Part shown: in pieces, positions 15,973 to 23,564 of the stretch
Numbering within the stretch: the stretch's first letter is position 1
Layout of the letters: every line of letters starts with the position of its first letter
The notes under the pieces: generated by a model
Told to the model about the DNA's origin: nothing
Database searches by the model: none
What the model saw: only the letters and a program-made list of their open reading frames with translations
Translations under genes and position numbers: made by a program
Assembly: GCA_948441255.1 (NCBI GenBank)
Contig: CAOJPS010000005.1
Location: 1 to 32,654, forward strand
Direction of reading: 5' to 3'
DNA length: 32,654 bases
Source of the DNA: an uncultured Eubacteriaceae bacterium
Lineage (GTDB): Bacteria; Bacillota; Clostridia; Lachnospirales; CAG-274

Positions 15973-17373
15973 TTATTTTCTGCTCCACCTAACCCCTGCG
16001 GAAGTATCCTCAATAACAATACCTCTTTTTGCGATTTCATCTCGTATTCTGTCGGCTTCCGCCCAGTTTTTATTTTTCCTTGCCTCTTGCCTTTCAGCGA
16101 TAAGAAGTTCTATTTCCTCATCGTCAGAAGACTTGTTTTCTTTCAAAGGCTCAATTCCCAAAATATGACATAACTCAACAATTTTTAACAAAACAGCATC
16201 CGCAAACAATTTCGTTGAGTTTTCATTTACATTTTTATTAGCAAACTTAACAAACTCAAATATAGAGGAAACCGCGTCCGCCGTATTGAAATCATCATCC
16301 ATACTTTCCTCAAATCGTTCTTTATATTTCACGCATTCTTCGATAAGCTTTCGCTCACTTTCTGAAATATCACCATCTTTTCCATTAACAGCGATAAAAC
16401 TTAAATCTTTAACACAGTTTTTAATTCTGTCAAGCCCATTTCCAGCAGCTTCCATCAAATCTTTGCTAAAATTAATAGGACTTCTGTAATGACCGTTTAA
16501 AATAAAAAACCTTATAACATCATAAGGAATCACCTTAGCAATTTCTCTCAAAGTAAAAAAATTGCCCTTAGACTTTGACATTTTTTCGTTATCAACATTT
16601 ATAAAACCATTGTGCAGCCAATATTTTGAAAAAGGTTTGCCATTTGCCGCCTCACTCTGAGCGATTTCATTTTCGTGATGCGGAAAAATAAGGTCTTCTC
16701 CTCCGGCATGAATATCTATAGTATCACCGAGATATCTTTTTGCCATAACAGAGCATTCAATATGCCAGCCTGGTCTTCCATCTCCCCAAGGAGAATCCCA
16801 TTTTGGCTCACCAGGTTTAAAAGGCTTCCACAATACAAAATCCATAGGATTTTTCTTTTCCCTGTCAATTTCAATTCTCGCTCCCGCCTCAAGGTCATCA
16901 ATATTTTTTCCAGAAAGTTTTCCATATCCAGCAAAAGACTTTGTATCAAAATAGACAGTTCCGTTCACCTCATAAGCAAACCCTTTTTCAACAAGTGTTT
17001 CAATCATTTCTATAATATAAGGCATTTCCTCCGTAACACGCGGATTTTTAGTTGCCGGCTCAACATTAAGTCCATCAGCGTCTTTTATAGCCTCATTAAC
17101 AAATCTGTCAGCAATATCTTTAGCCGAAACATTTTCTTCATTAGCCCTTTTAATAATTTTATCATCTACATCAGTAAAATTCTGTACATAATTAACTTCA
17201 TACCCTTTGTATTCCATATACCTTCTTATTGTATCAAAAATAACATAAGGTCTTGCGTTTCCAATATGAATATAATCATAAACCGTAGGACCGCATACAT
17301 ACATCTTAACTTTATTTTCTTCCAAGGGAACAAATTCCTCTTTTTTTCTTGTCAATGTATTATAAAGTTTCAT
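15973..17373 (-). CDS. cysS: Cysteinyl-tRNA synthetase
   Basis: This class I synthetase charges tRNA-Cys. The 466-residue protein has zinc ligand C27 in MYVCGPTVYDYIHIGNARP, with the HIGH-type motif HIGN at 36-39. Further zinc ligands are in GWHIECSVM and GGEDLIFPHHENE, and the KMSKSKGN motif is present. The helical tRNA-binding domain is complete. ATG 17373 lies just after the cysE stop; a TTG at 17379 that would overlap cysE is also possible, with AAGGAG closer to it. The cysE-cysS pair links serine acetylation to cysteine charging and is conserved in Firmicutes. Confidence 0.96.
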   Translation of the reverse strand: MKLYNTLTRKKEEFVPLEENKVKMYVCGPTVYDYIHIGNARPYVIFDTIRRYMEYKGYEVNYVQNFTDVDDKIIKRANEENVSAKDIADRFVNEAIKDADGLNVEPATKNPRVTEEMPYIIEMIETLVEKGFAYEVNGTVYFDTKSFAGYGKLSGKNIDDLEAGARIEIDREKKNPMDFVLWKPFKPGEPKWDSPWGDGRPGWHIECSVMAKRYLGDTIDIHAGGEDLIFPHHENEIAQSEAANGKPFSKYWLHNGFINVDNEKMSKSKGNFFTLREIAKVIPYDVIRFFILNGHYRSPINFSKDLMEAAGNGLDRIKNCVKDLSFIAVNGKDGDISESERKLIEECVKYKERFEESMDDDFNTADAVSSIFEFVKFANKNVNENSTKLFADAVLLKIVELCHILGIEPLKENKSSDDEEIELLIAERQEARKNKNWAEADRIRDEIAKRGIVIEDTSAGVRWSRK

Positions 17374-17375
17374 AA

Positions 17376-18110
17376 TCAACTATTCTCCTTATCATCGCCT
17401 AAAACATAATTCAATTTTTTCTGCATTTTTTCAACCTTAATTCTTAAAGCGCATATTTCCATTTCAATAGGGTCAGGAAACTTAATTTGGTCAAGACAAT
17501 CAGATGGTGTATCTTCTCCCTTATAACATTTATTATGTCTTTTAATAACTCTTGCCGGAACGCCAACAGCGGTGCAATTAGAGGGAACCTCATTCAGAAC
17601 CACCGAGCCCGCTCCTATTTTAGCATTATCCCCAACTTTAAAAGGACCAAGAATTTTAGTACCAGAACCAATCATAACATTATTGCCAATAGTAGGGTGT
17701 CTCTTTCCGTGTTCTTTCCCAGTACCTCCAAGAGTAACTCCCTGATAAATAAGCACATTATCACCTATTTCACAGGTTTCGCCAATAACAACTCCCATAC
17801 CGTGGTCAATAAAAAGACCTTTTCCTATTTTGGCGCCGGGATGAATTTCAATTCCCGTAAAAAATCTCGAAAACTGAGAAATAAGCCTTGCCGGAAAATA
17901 CAACTCCATATTATAAAGCCTATGAGAAATCTTATGGAAAATACAAGCCCAAAAACAAGGATACAAAAATACTTCCGCTTTACTTTTAACAGCAGGGTCT
18001 TTCTTTTTAATGGTTTCCATTTGCTTGTCAACTTCTTTTTTAATTCCAAAAACAACACTAAAAACAACCGCAATTTTCAAAAAGGAAAAAAACAATTTTT
18101 TCAAACTCAT
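17376..18110 (-). CDS. cysE: Serine O-acetyltransferase
   Basis: CysE makes O-acetylserine from serine and acetyl-CoA, the first step of cysteine synthesis. The 244-residue protein has the left-handed beta-helix hexapeptide repeats from [19 protein letters not shown] to [11 protein letters not shown], with the catalytic-site sequence [12 protein letters not shown] and the [15 protein letters not shown] loop. Unusually, the first 25 residues are hydrophobic ([17 protein letters not shown]), giving a possible membrane anchor. I chose ATG 18110 after GAGGTG. The C-terminal tail is charged and coiled-coil-like. cysS follows directly. Confidence 0.93.
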   Translation of the reverse strand: MSLKKLFFSFLKIAVVFSVVFGIKKEVDKQMETIKKKDPAVKSKAEVFLYPCFWACIFHKISHRLYNMELYFPARLISQFSRFFTGIEIHPGAKIGKGLFIDHGMGVVIGETCEIGDNVLIYQGVTLGGTGKEHGKRHPTIGNNVMIGSGTKILGPFKVGDNAKIGAGSVVLNEVPSNCTAVGVPARVIKRHNKCYKGEDTPSDCLDQIKFPDPIEMEICALRIKVEKMQKKLNYVLGDDKENS

Positions 18111-18138
18111 TAAAAACACACCTCATTTACAGTAATAT

Positions 18139-18624
18139 TTATAAGCCAACCCTTTCAACCAAACAAACGGCTTTTGCCGAAATACCTTCTTCTCTTCCCG
18201 TAAAGCCAAGCTTTTCCTCGGTAGTAGCTTTAACGCTTACAGAATCTATATCCATTTCAAGGCATTCAGAGATATTTTTCTCCATATTATTAATATATTG
18301 CGACATCTTAGGTTTTTGTGCTACAATAATACTGTCTATATTGACAATTTTATATCCATCGTTTTTAATAAGAGCATATACTCTTTTAAGAAGTTCCATA
18401 CTCGAAATTCCTTTAAATTCTTCCTCCGTATCAGGAAAAAGTTTTCCTATATCACCTTTTTTACAAGCTCCAACAATGCTGTCCATAACAGCGTGAATTA
18501 AAACGTCAGCGTCAGAATGCCCAATAAGCCCTTTTTCATATGGTATATCAACACCGCCTATAATCAGTTTTCTGTCTTTTTCAAATTTATGTACATCATA
18601 CCCAAGACCAACCCTTATATTCAA
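18139..18624 (-). CDS. ispF: 2-C-methyl-D-erythritol 2,4-cyclodiphosphate synthase
   Basis: IspF is the cyclase step of the MEP isoprenoid pathway. The 161-residue product has metal ligands D10 and H12 in GYDVHKF and H44 in GHSDADVLIHAVMDSI, then GDIGKLFPDT and the C-terminal TTEEKLGFTGREEGISA. I chose TTG 18624, seven bases after GGGAGG; an ATG between them is out of frame, and longer readings enter the repeat element. It begins the operon running to sigH; in Bacillus ispD precedes it, which is absent here. Confidence 0.95.
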   Translation of the reverse strand: MNIRVGLGYDVHKFEKDRKLIIGGVDIPYEKGLIGHSDADVLIHAVMDSIVGACKKGDIGKLFPDTEEEFKGISSMELLKRVYALIKNDGYKIVNIDSIIVAQKPKMSQYINNMEKNISECLEMDIDSVSVKATTEEKLGFTGREEGISAKAVCLVERVGL

Positions 18625-18651
18625 AACATAACCTCCCAAATAAAAATAAAT

Positions 18652-18877
18652 AACGTGAGTTCGACGAAAAATTATAGTGAAACTCAGCGAAACGTAGTTT
18701 CGCACAAAAGTTTTTGCCTCGCTTTTTTCAAAAAGCGAGCGGAGTTTGAGGCAGAGCCTCAAGGTTTTTAACGCTCAAAGAGCATTTTTGGGGGTTTGGA
18801 CCCTTTTTATCGGGAAAGCGTTCCCGTTTCGATAGAAAAAGGGTCCAATTAAATATAAACTTCATCGAACTCACGTT
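18652..18877. mobile_element. Highly structured inverted-repeat element, 226 bp (type E)
   Basis: The ends AACGTGAGTTCGACGAA and TTCATCGAACTCACGTT are inverted repeats with one mismatch. AAAT flanks both sides (18648-18651 and 18878-18881), a possible 4-bp duplication in AT-rich DNA. Inside are four further hairpins: GCGAAAC/GTTTCGC (18687-18703), CTCGCTTTTT/AAAAAGCGAG (18718-18739), TTGAGGC/GCCTCAA (18746-18762) and TTGGACCCTTTTT/AAAAAGGGTCCAA (18796-18848) with GGGAA/TTCCC at its tip. No protein is encoded. It fills the space between the yugP terminator and ispF, so the ispF-sigH promoter must lie in it or be read-through. A TATAAT on the minus strand (18671-18676) has no good -35. Confidence 0.75.
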
Positions 18878-18901
18878 AAATAACATTAAAATTTCCGCAA
18901 A

Positions 18902-18928
18902 TACCCTCCGCCAAAAAGGCAGAGGGTA
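18902..18928 (-). terminator. Terminator after the YugP-like gene
   Basis: TACCCTC (18902-18908) pairs with GAGGGTA (18922-18928) and the stem extends with one mismatch through GCC/GGC around a run of five A (T on the minus strand). It begins six bases beyond the stop codon. Confidence 0.65.
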
Positions 18929-18933
18929 AAAAA

Positions 18934-19695
18934 TCAGTCATTTCTTCTGCTAAAAATAAGAAGAAGCCTTAAAAGGTTAGAAATAGCTACAGCGGCGGCG
19001 GCAACATAAGTCAAAGCGGCAGCTGAAAGCACTTTTTTAGCCGGCGCGATTTCATCATTTGAAAGATAATTATACTGACCAAGAAGTTTCAGCGCTCTGC
19101 TGGAAGCGTTAAATTCAACAGGCAGTGTAATAATCTGAAAGAAAACGACAGTAGCGAATAAAATAATACCAATTAAGAGCAAAATATTACTTCCGCTGAA
19201 ATAACCAAATAAAAGCCCAATCATAATAAGCGGCATAGAAAGCTTAGAACCAATATTTACAACAGGAAAAATAGCTGTTCTAAACGTAAGCGGAAAATAA
19301 CTTTCTCTGTGCTGAATAGCATGGCCCGTTTCGTGAGCGGCAACACCCAAAGCCGCGATACTTGAAGAAGCGTACACTGAATCTGATAACCTTAAAACCT
19401 TGCCTTTGGGGTCATAATGGTCTGTAAGATGACCTGAAATCCTCTCAACAGAAACATCATTTATTCCGGCGGAGAGAAGTAATTGTCTTGCCACATCAGC
19501 GCCCGTATATCCTCTTCTTGAGGAAACCTTCGAATATTTATCAAAAGTCGAAGAAACTCTTGACTGGGCAAAAAGCGCCAAAATCATAGCTGGTATAATA
19601 AGAAGAATAGTAGGGTCATAAAGAAATCCAAAGCCATAACCTCCGCCATAAAAGCCGTTAGTTTGTCTAACAAGCATAAAAATACTGTCAAGCAT
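18934..19695 (-). CDS. YugP-like membrane zinc metallopeptidase
   Basis: The 253-residue protein has an N-terminal membrane segment (about 28-45), the zinc motif HETGH (121-125) in AAHETGHAIQH, then two or more membrane segments (about 150-190 and 225-245). This matches the YugP/neutral zinc metallopeptidase family 2 of Firmicutes, whose substrates are poorly known. GGGGGA precedes ATG 19695. It follows fmt by 63 bases, an arrangement seen in clostridial def-fmt clusters. A short terminator follows. Confidence 0.9.
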   Translation of the reverse strand: MLDSIFMLVRQTNGFYGGGYGFGFLYDPTILLIIPAMILALFAQSRVSSTFDKYSKVSSRRGYTGADVARQLLLSAGINDVSVERISGHLTDHYDPKGKVLRLSDSVYASSSIAALGVAAHETGHAIQHRESYFPLTFRTAIFPVVNIGSKLSMPLIMIGLLFGYFSGSNILLLIGIILFATVVFFQIITLPVEFNASSRALKLLGQYNYLSNDEIAPAKKVLSAAALTYVAAAAVAISNLLRLLLIFSRRND

Positions 19696-19758
19696 AATAA
19701 AATCCCCCTTTATAAAAAGTCTTTACAATAATATACGAATAAACTATTATATAGTCTT

Positions 19759-20691
19759 TTAATTCACTCCAAGAACCATTCCTTTTTCGATAGTATGCCC
19801 TCTCATATAATCAGCACAGGACATTTTTTTGCCGCCTTTAGACTGAACTTCTTTAATAAGAACCGCCGAATCTTTAGTTTTAACAACAAAACCTTTTTTA
19901 TTTAAAATTTCAATAATAGTACCGGCTTCACCGTCATTTGCTGAATATTCCTCGGCGCTCCATATTTTAAATACTTCCCCATTCAGCAAAGTATATGCGC
20001 CAAGAATAGGATTTAAGCCTCTTATAATATTCAAGATTTCTTTTGAATTATGGTTCCAATCAATTTCACCTAAGCTTTTATCAATTTTTTTGGCGTAAGA
20101 AGAAAGGCTGTCATCTTGTTTTTCAGGTTTAGCCTCACCATTTTCAATAAGTACCAAAGCCTCAAGAAGAGCTTCCGCTCCAATAGGCGCCATTTTATCG
20201 TGCAAAGAACCATATGTTTCATCTTTATCAATGACAATTTCTCTTTTAATAATCATATCTCCCGTATCAAGCCCTTCAGCCATATACATAATTGTAATTC
20301 CCGTAACAGTTTCTCCATCAATAATAGCCCTCTGAATAGGAGCGGCGCCTCTGTATTTTGGCAAAAGAGAACCGTGAACGTTAATACAGCCAAACCTTGT
20401 CATATCCAAAACTCTTTTGGGTAAAATCTGTCCATAAGCCACAACAACAATTATATCAGCCCCAAGATTTTCAATTTCATCAATACTTTCATCATTTTTT
20501 AAATTTTCGGGCTGAAAAACCGGAATCCCCGCCTTTAAAGCAACTTCTTTTACAGGAGAAAACATTAATTTTTTTCCCCTGCCTCTGGGCTTGTCGGGCT
20601 GAGTAACAACTCCAATAACATTATGTTTTTCAATAAGCGCTTTCAAAGATGGAACAGCAAAATCAGGAGTACCCATAAAAATAATTTTCAA
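19759..20691 (-). CDS. fmt: Methionyl-tRNA formyltransferase
   Basis: Fmt formylates initiator Met-tRNA with 10-formyl-THF. The 310-residue enzyme begins MKIIFMGTPDFAVPSL. Its catalytic region has INVHGSLLPKYRGAAPIQRAI with the conserved His and GLDTGDM with the conserved Asp. The C-terminal tRNA-binding domain is complete. TTG 20691 lies five bases after GAGGTGG; the GTG at 20700 is inside that site. Normally it follows def directly; here two glycosyltransferases separate them. Confidence 0.95.
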   Translation of the reverse strand: MKIIFMGTPDFAVPSLKALIEKHNVIGVVTQPDKPRGRGKKLMFSPVKEVALKAGIPVFQPENLKNDESIDEIENLGADIIVVVAYGQILPKRVLDMTRFGCINVHGSLLPKYRGAAPIQRAIIDGETVTGITIMYMAEGLDTGDMIIKREIVIDKDETYGSLHDKMAPIGAEALLEALVLIENGEAKPEKQDDSLSSYAKKIDKSLGEIDWNHNSKEILNIIRGLNPILGAYTLLNGEVFKIWSAEEYSANDGEAGTIIEILNKKGFVVKTKDSAVLIKEVQSKGGKKMSCADYMRGHTIEKGMVLGVN

Positions 20692-20701
20692 AAAAACCAC
20701 C

Positions 20702-22249
20702 TCAAATCACATACTTTTTCAATTTAGAATGAAAATCTTTTAAAATAAAATCAATTAACAAAACAGGAAAAAGAGTATTTTCATTTTTACAATCAGCAGA
20801 AATTGTGTATTTTTGAGAAATACCATTTTCAAAAAATCTAATTCCCGTCATATTATCTATATAAGAATAATGTAAAAAAGCTTTTTCAAAGTCAAACCCA
20901 GCATCATAAGAAAAAAATATAAAATGAGAAAATAATCTTTTCAATTCCATTATTGAAATACTATGGTCAGAACCAATTTCACACAAATTCTTTTCTTTTA
21001 AAATAAATCCCCTTTTTTTCTCAAAATTCAAATTCTCAAAATGCCTTTTTATGCTAAAATCAGCGCTTTCAAAATAAATAACCGCAATAGAAAATTCTTC
21101 CAAAATAACAGAAAATCCGATTCGGCGCAATATACTTTTAAATCGTATTTCATTTGTATGATTTTTTAAAAAATTATACAAATTATCCTCTAAAAGTTTT
21201 TCCGAATATTCAAAATTCTCACCTAAAAACCAGACATTATTTTCAAACATCTTTTTCATACCTTTAGAATAATTGCTTATAACAACCGTATTGCAAGCCA
21301 TAAGTTCAAAAACGCGCCTGGCAAACATAGTATCCGAATTTTTAACAGTATTAATATTTACAGCATACTTAGCTTTTTTTATTTCTCTGCCCAATTTGTC
21401 AAACGGTATACTGCCTTTATTAAACAGAGAATATTTTTGAGGAAAAACAGTATTTACATTATTTGAATTAAAATATCTGTCATAAATTTTCAGATTTATA
21501 TTCTTATTCAAAATATTATCAAACAAGTTTTCCATATCCATACAGCGTTCTTTTTCATTGTTATACCAACTCCCAGCAAAGACAGCGAAATTCTCCTTTG
21601 GAAAACTATTCATAGGATTAAAAAACTTAGGTGTAAAACCAAACATCAGCACTTCCGTATTATTTTTTCCCAATTTTTTGTATCTTTCAACACATTCAGC
21701 ACAAGTTGTAAATATATAATCAAACTTCAAAGCTGTGTCAACAAAATCATATTTATCATTGCCAAAATACGTTGGGTCTTCCTTATTCCAAAATACGGTT
21801 TTAATATTATGCCTTTTACAATAATCCAATATACCAAAAAGGACTTTTCTTGTTTCAAAAAGGACATTATTATTTTTATAAATCTTGCCTCTCCAGCACT
21901 CGCCATATTCTTTTATACCACTCCAAGCGGACTCACAAAAAAATATATCCGGCATAAACTCGTCAAAAATATTATGCCAGTTATTTGGTGTAACAAAGCG
22001 CGCGTCGCATTCTTGTGAAAAACATTTATAAGTCATATCATCGCATATAAAAGCAACTTTAACGTCTTTTTTTAAAACAGGAGTTTTTATATCTTTAATA
22101 TATTTACGTTCTCCTTTTTTATTTGAAACACGGCAATTTTTATTTTTAAAGCCGCTCAGCATTGAATAAAGAAAAAAAGCCGCTGTACAAATAATTTTAG
22201 AATTATTTGTTTTTTTATATAAACCATAAACAAATTTTTTTAAATTCAT
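20702..22249 (-). CDS. CgeB/DUF3880-like glycosyltransferase
   Basis: The 515-residue protein has a GT-B layout. The N-terminal part (about 60-210) contains FICDDMTYKCFSQECDARFV and WNKEDPTYFG, which resemble the DUF3880 half of CgeB-type spore-coat glycosyltransferases. A C-terminal glycosyltransferase-1-like domain has FAGSWYNNEKERCMDMENL and FARRVFELMACNTVVISNYS (about 300-330), where nucleotide-sugar binding residues usually lie. A further 130 residues have no motif I know. The N-terminus is basic and partly hydrophobic. It starts 6 bases after the GT2 stop and ends 10 bases before fmt, so both belong to one transcript. Acceptor and sugar are unknown. Confidence 0.75.
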   Translation of the reverse strand: MNLKKFVYGLYKKTNNSKIICTAAFFLYSMLSGFKNKNCRVSNKKGERKYIKDIKTPVLKKDVKVAFICDDMTYKCFSQECDARFVTPNNWHNIFDEFMPDIFFCESAWSGIKEYGECWRGKIYKNNNVLFETRKVLFGILDYCKRHNIKTVFWNKEDPTYFGNDKYDFVDTALKFDYIFTTCAECVERYKKLGKNNTEVLMFGFTPKFFNPMNSFPKENFAVFAGSWYNNEKERCMDMENLFDNILNKNINLKIYDRYFNSNNVNTVFPQKYSLFNKGSIPFDKLGREIKKAKYAVNINTVKNSDTMFARRVFELMACNTVVISNYSKGMKKMFENNVWFLGENFEYSEKLLEDNLYNFLKNHTNEIRFKSILRRIGFSVILEEFSIAVIYFESADFSIKRHFENLNFEKKRGFILKEKNLCEIGSDHSISIMELKRLFSHFIFFSYDAGFDFEKAFLHYSYIDNMTGIRFFENGISQKYTISADCKNENTLFPVLLIDFILKDFHSKLKKYVI

Positions 22250-22255
22250 AATGTA

Positions 22256-23026
22256 TCATCTTTCCAAATAGGATTTAGAATATTTTTTTACTCCATTTAA
22301 AATGTGAAAAAAAGTATAATATAAAGAGCCGCAAATACCCTTTCCATACTCTCTGTGAACCTTATAAGTCATAAAAGCAGATTTTAACTTACTCCTTGAT
22401 TTTCCATTTGGGGTCAGCCTATACTTTAAAAGCGGTTCATTTATTCCATAAGCCGTATCATATTTGCCAAGTATTTGAAGCCAATTCAAATAATCCTCGT
22501 GCAAACTGTCTTTTTTCATAGGAAACTCTTTAGCTACAGACTTCAGCAAAACAACAGAAGAACAAGGAATAGAATTTGTTTTTAAAAGTTTTTTATAAGT
22601 AGTTTTCTCCAAAACAGGAACAATCCTTCCCGTTTCAGTTCCATCATCTAATATAAGCGCTCTTGCCGTATAAGAAAACACAGCGTTTTTTTTCTCAAGC
22701 AAATCAATCTGCCGTCTAAGTTTTCCTTTTATCCAGATATCGTCCACATCTAAAAAAGCTATATACTTTCCTTTTGACACGCTAACTCCTCTGTTTCTCG
22801 TACCAGCAACTCCAAGCGATTGTTTATTTTTAAGATAAACAATATTATCATATTTTTTCAAATAGCAATTCATTATTTCATCAGTATTATCATTCGAGAA
22901 ATCGTTTATAAAAATAATCTCCAAAGGAACATTTTGAATTAAAACAGAATTTATAGCGTCATTAATATATTTAGCGCCATTATAGCTTGCTATTATAACA
23001 GAAACAATGGGTTTCATATTTTTCAA
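22256..23026 (-). CDS. Family 2 glycosyltransferase
   Basis: The 256-residue protein is a GT-A fold enzyme: VSVIIASYNGAKYI at the N-terminus, FINDFSNDNTDE (nucleotide binding, about 39-50) and the metal-binding FLDVDDIW (residues 91-98). HEDYLNWLQIL lies where the catalytic-base region (ED/DxD-type) of such enzymes sits. It has no obvious membrane segment. TTG 23026, seven bases after GAGGTG, is preferred to ATG 23017, which is 16 bases away. It sits between def and the CgeB-like gene, on the same strand with small gaps. Confidence 0.88.
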   Translation of the reverse strand: MKNMKPIVSVIIASYNGAKYINDAINSVLIQNVPLEIIFINDFSNDNTDEIMNCYLKKYDNIVYLKNKQSLGVAGTRNRGVSVSKGKYIAFLDVDDIWIKGKLRRQIDLLEKKNAVFSYTARALILDDGTETGRIVPVLEKTTYKKLLKTNSIPCSSVVLLKSVAKEFPMKKDSLHEDYLNWLQILGKYDTAYGINEPLLKYRLTPNGKSRSKLKSAFMTYKVHREYGKGICGSLYYTFFHILNGVKKYSKSYLER

Positions 23027-23048
23027 TCAGCCGCACCTCTTCTAAATT

Positions 23049-23495
23049 TTATTCCTCATCAATAATTTTATCAATATATAAAATACCGTCAAGATGTTCT
23101 GTTTCGTGACATAAAGCAATTGCCAAAAGTTCCTCACCCTCAACAACAATTTTCTCTCCGTTTCTATTCAAAGCTTCAACTCTGCAATATTCCGGACGCA
23201 AAACTTTTCCCGTTTCTCCAGGAACACTAAGACACGCTTCTTCCCAAACCCTTTCACCTCTTGTTTCAACCACAACAGGATTAATAAGTTCAATAAGTCC
23301 CTCACCAATATCAATAATAACAACCTTTTTGAGAATACCAACCTGAGGAGCGGCAAGCCCAACGCCTTCAGCGGCATACATAGTTTCAGCCATATCATCT
23401 AAAAGAGTTATAATTTTTTCATTAATTTCTTTAACTTCTCTTGATTTTTTTCTTAAAATCTCATCATCTTTAAGTCTTATTGTTCTTATAGCCAT
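23049..23495 (-). CDS. def: Peptide deformylase
   Basis: Def removes the N-formyl group from new proteins using a metal bound by one Cys and two His. The 148-residue product has motif 1 [10 protein letters not shown], motif 2 EACLSVPG and motif 3 [10 protein letters not shown]. Motif 2 usually reads EGCLS and motif 3 HExDH; here G is A and D is E. The metal-binding Cys and both His and the catalytic Glu are kept, so activity is still expected. AAAGG precedes ATG 23495. It follows priA by 69 bases. Confidence 0.95.
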   Translation of the reverse strand: MAIRTIRLKDDEILRKKSREVKEINEKIITLLDDMAETMYAAEGVGLAAPQVGILKKVVIIDIGEGLIELINPVVVETRGERVWEEACLSVPGETGKVLRPEYCRVEALNRNGEKIVVEGEELLAIALCHETEHLDGILYIDKIIDEE

Positions 23496-23564
23496 TAAAA
23501 ACCTTTCCTTTCCAAAATCAAAACACCGATTATATTATTTTTAGTTTAATAGAAATTTTTTAAA

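Noticed and set aside
16675-17409. A 244-codon plus-strand frame
   Set aside because: Antisense to cysS, which has all synthetase motifs; composition is typical of antisense frames.
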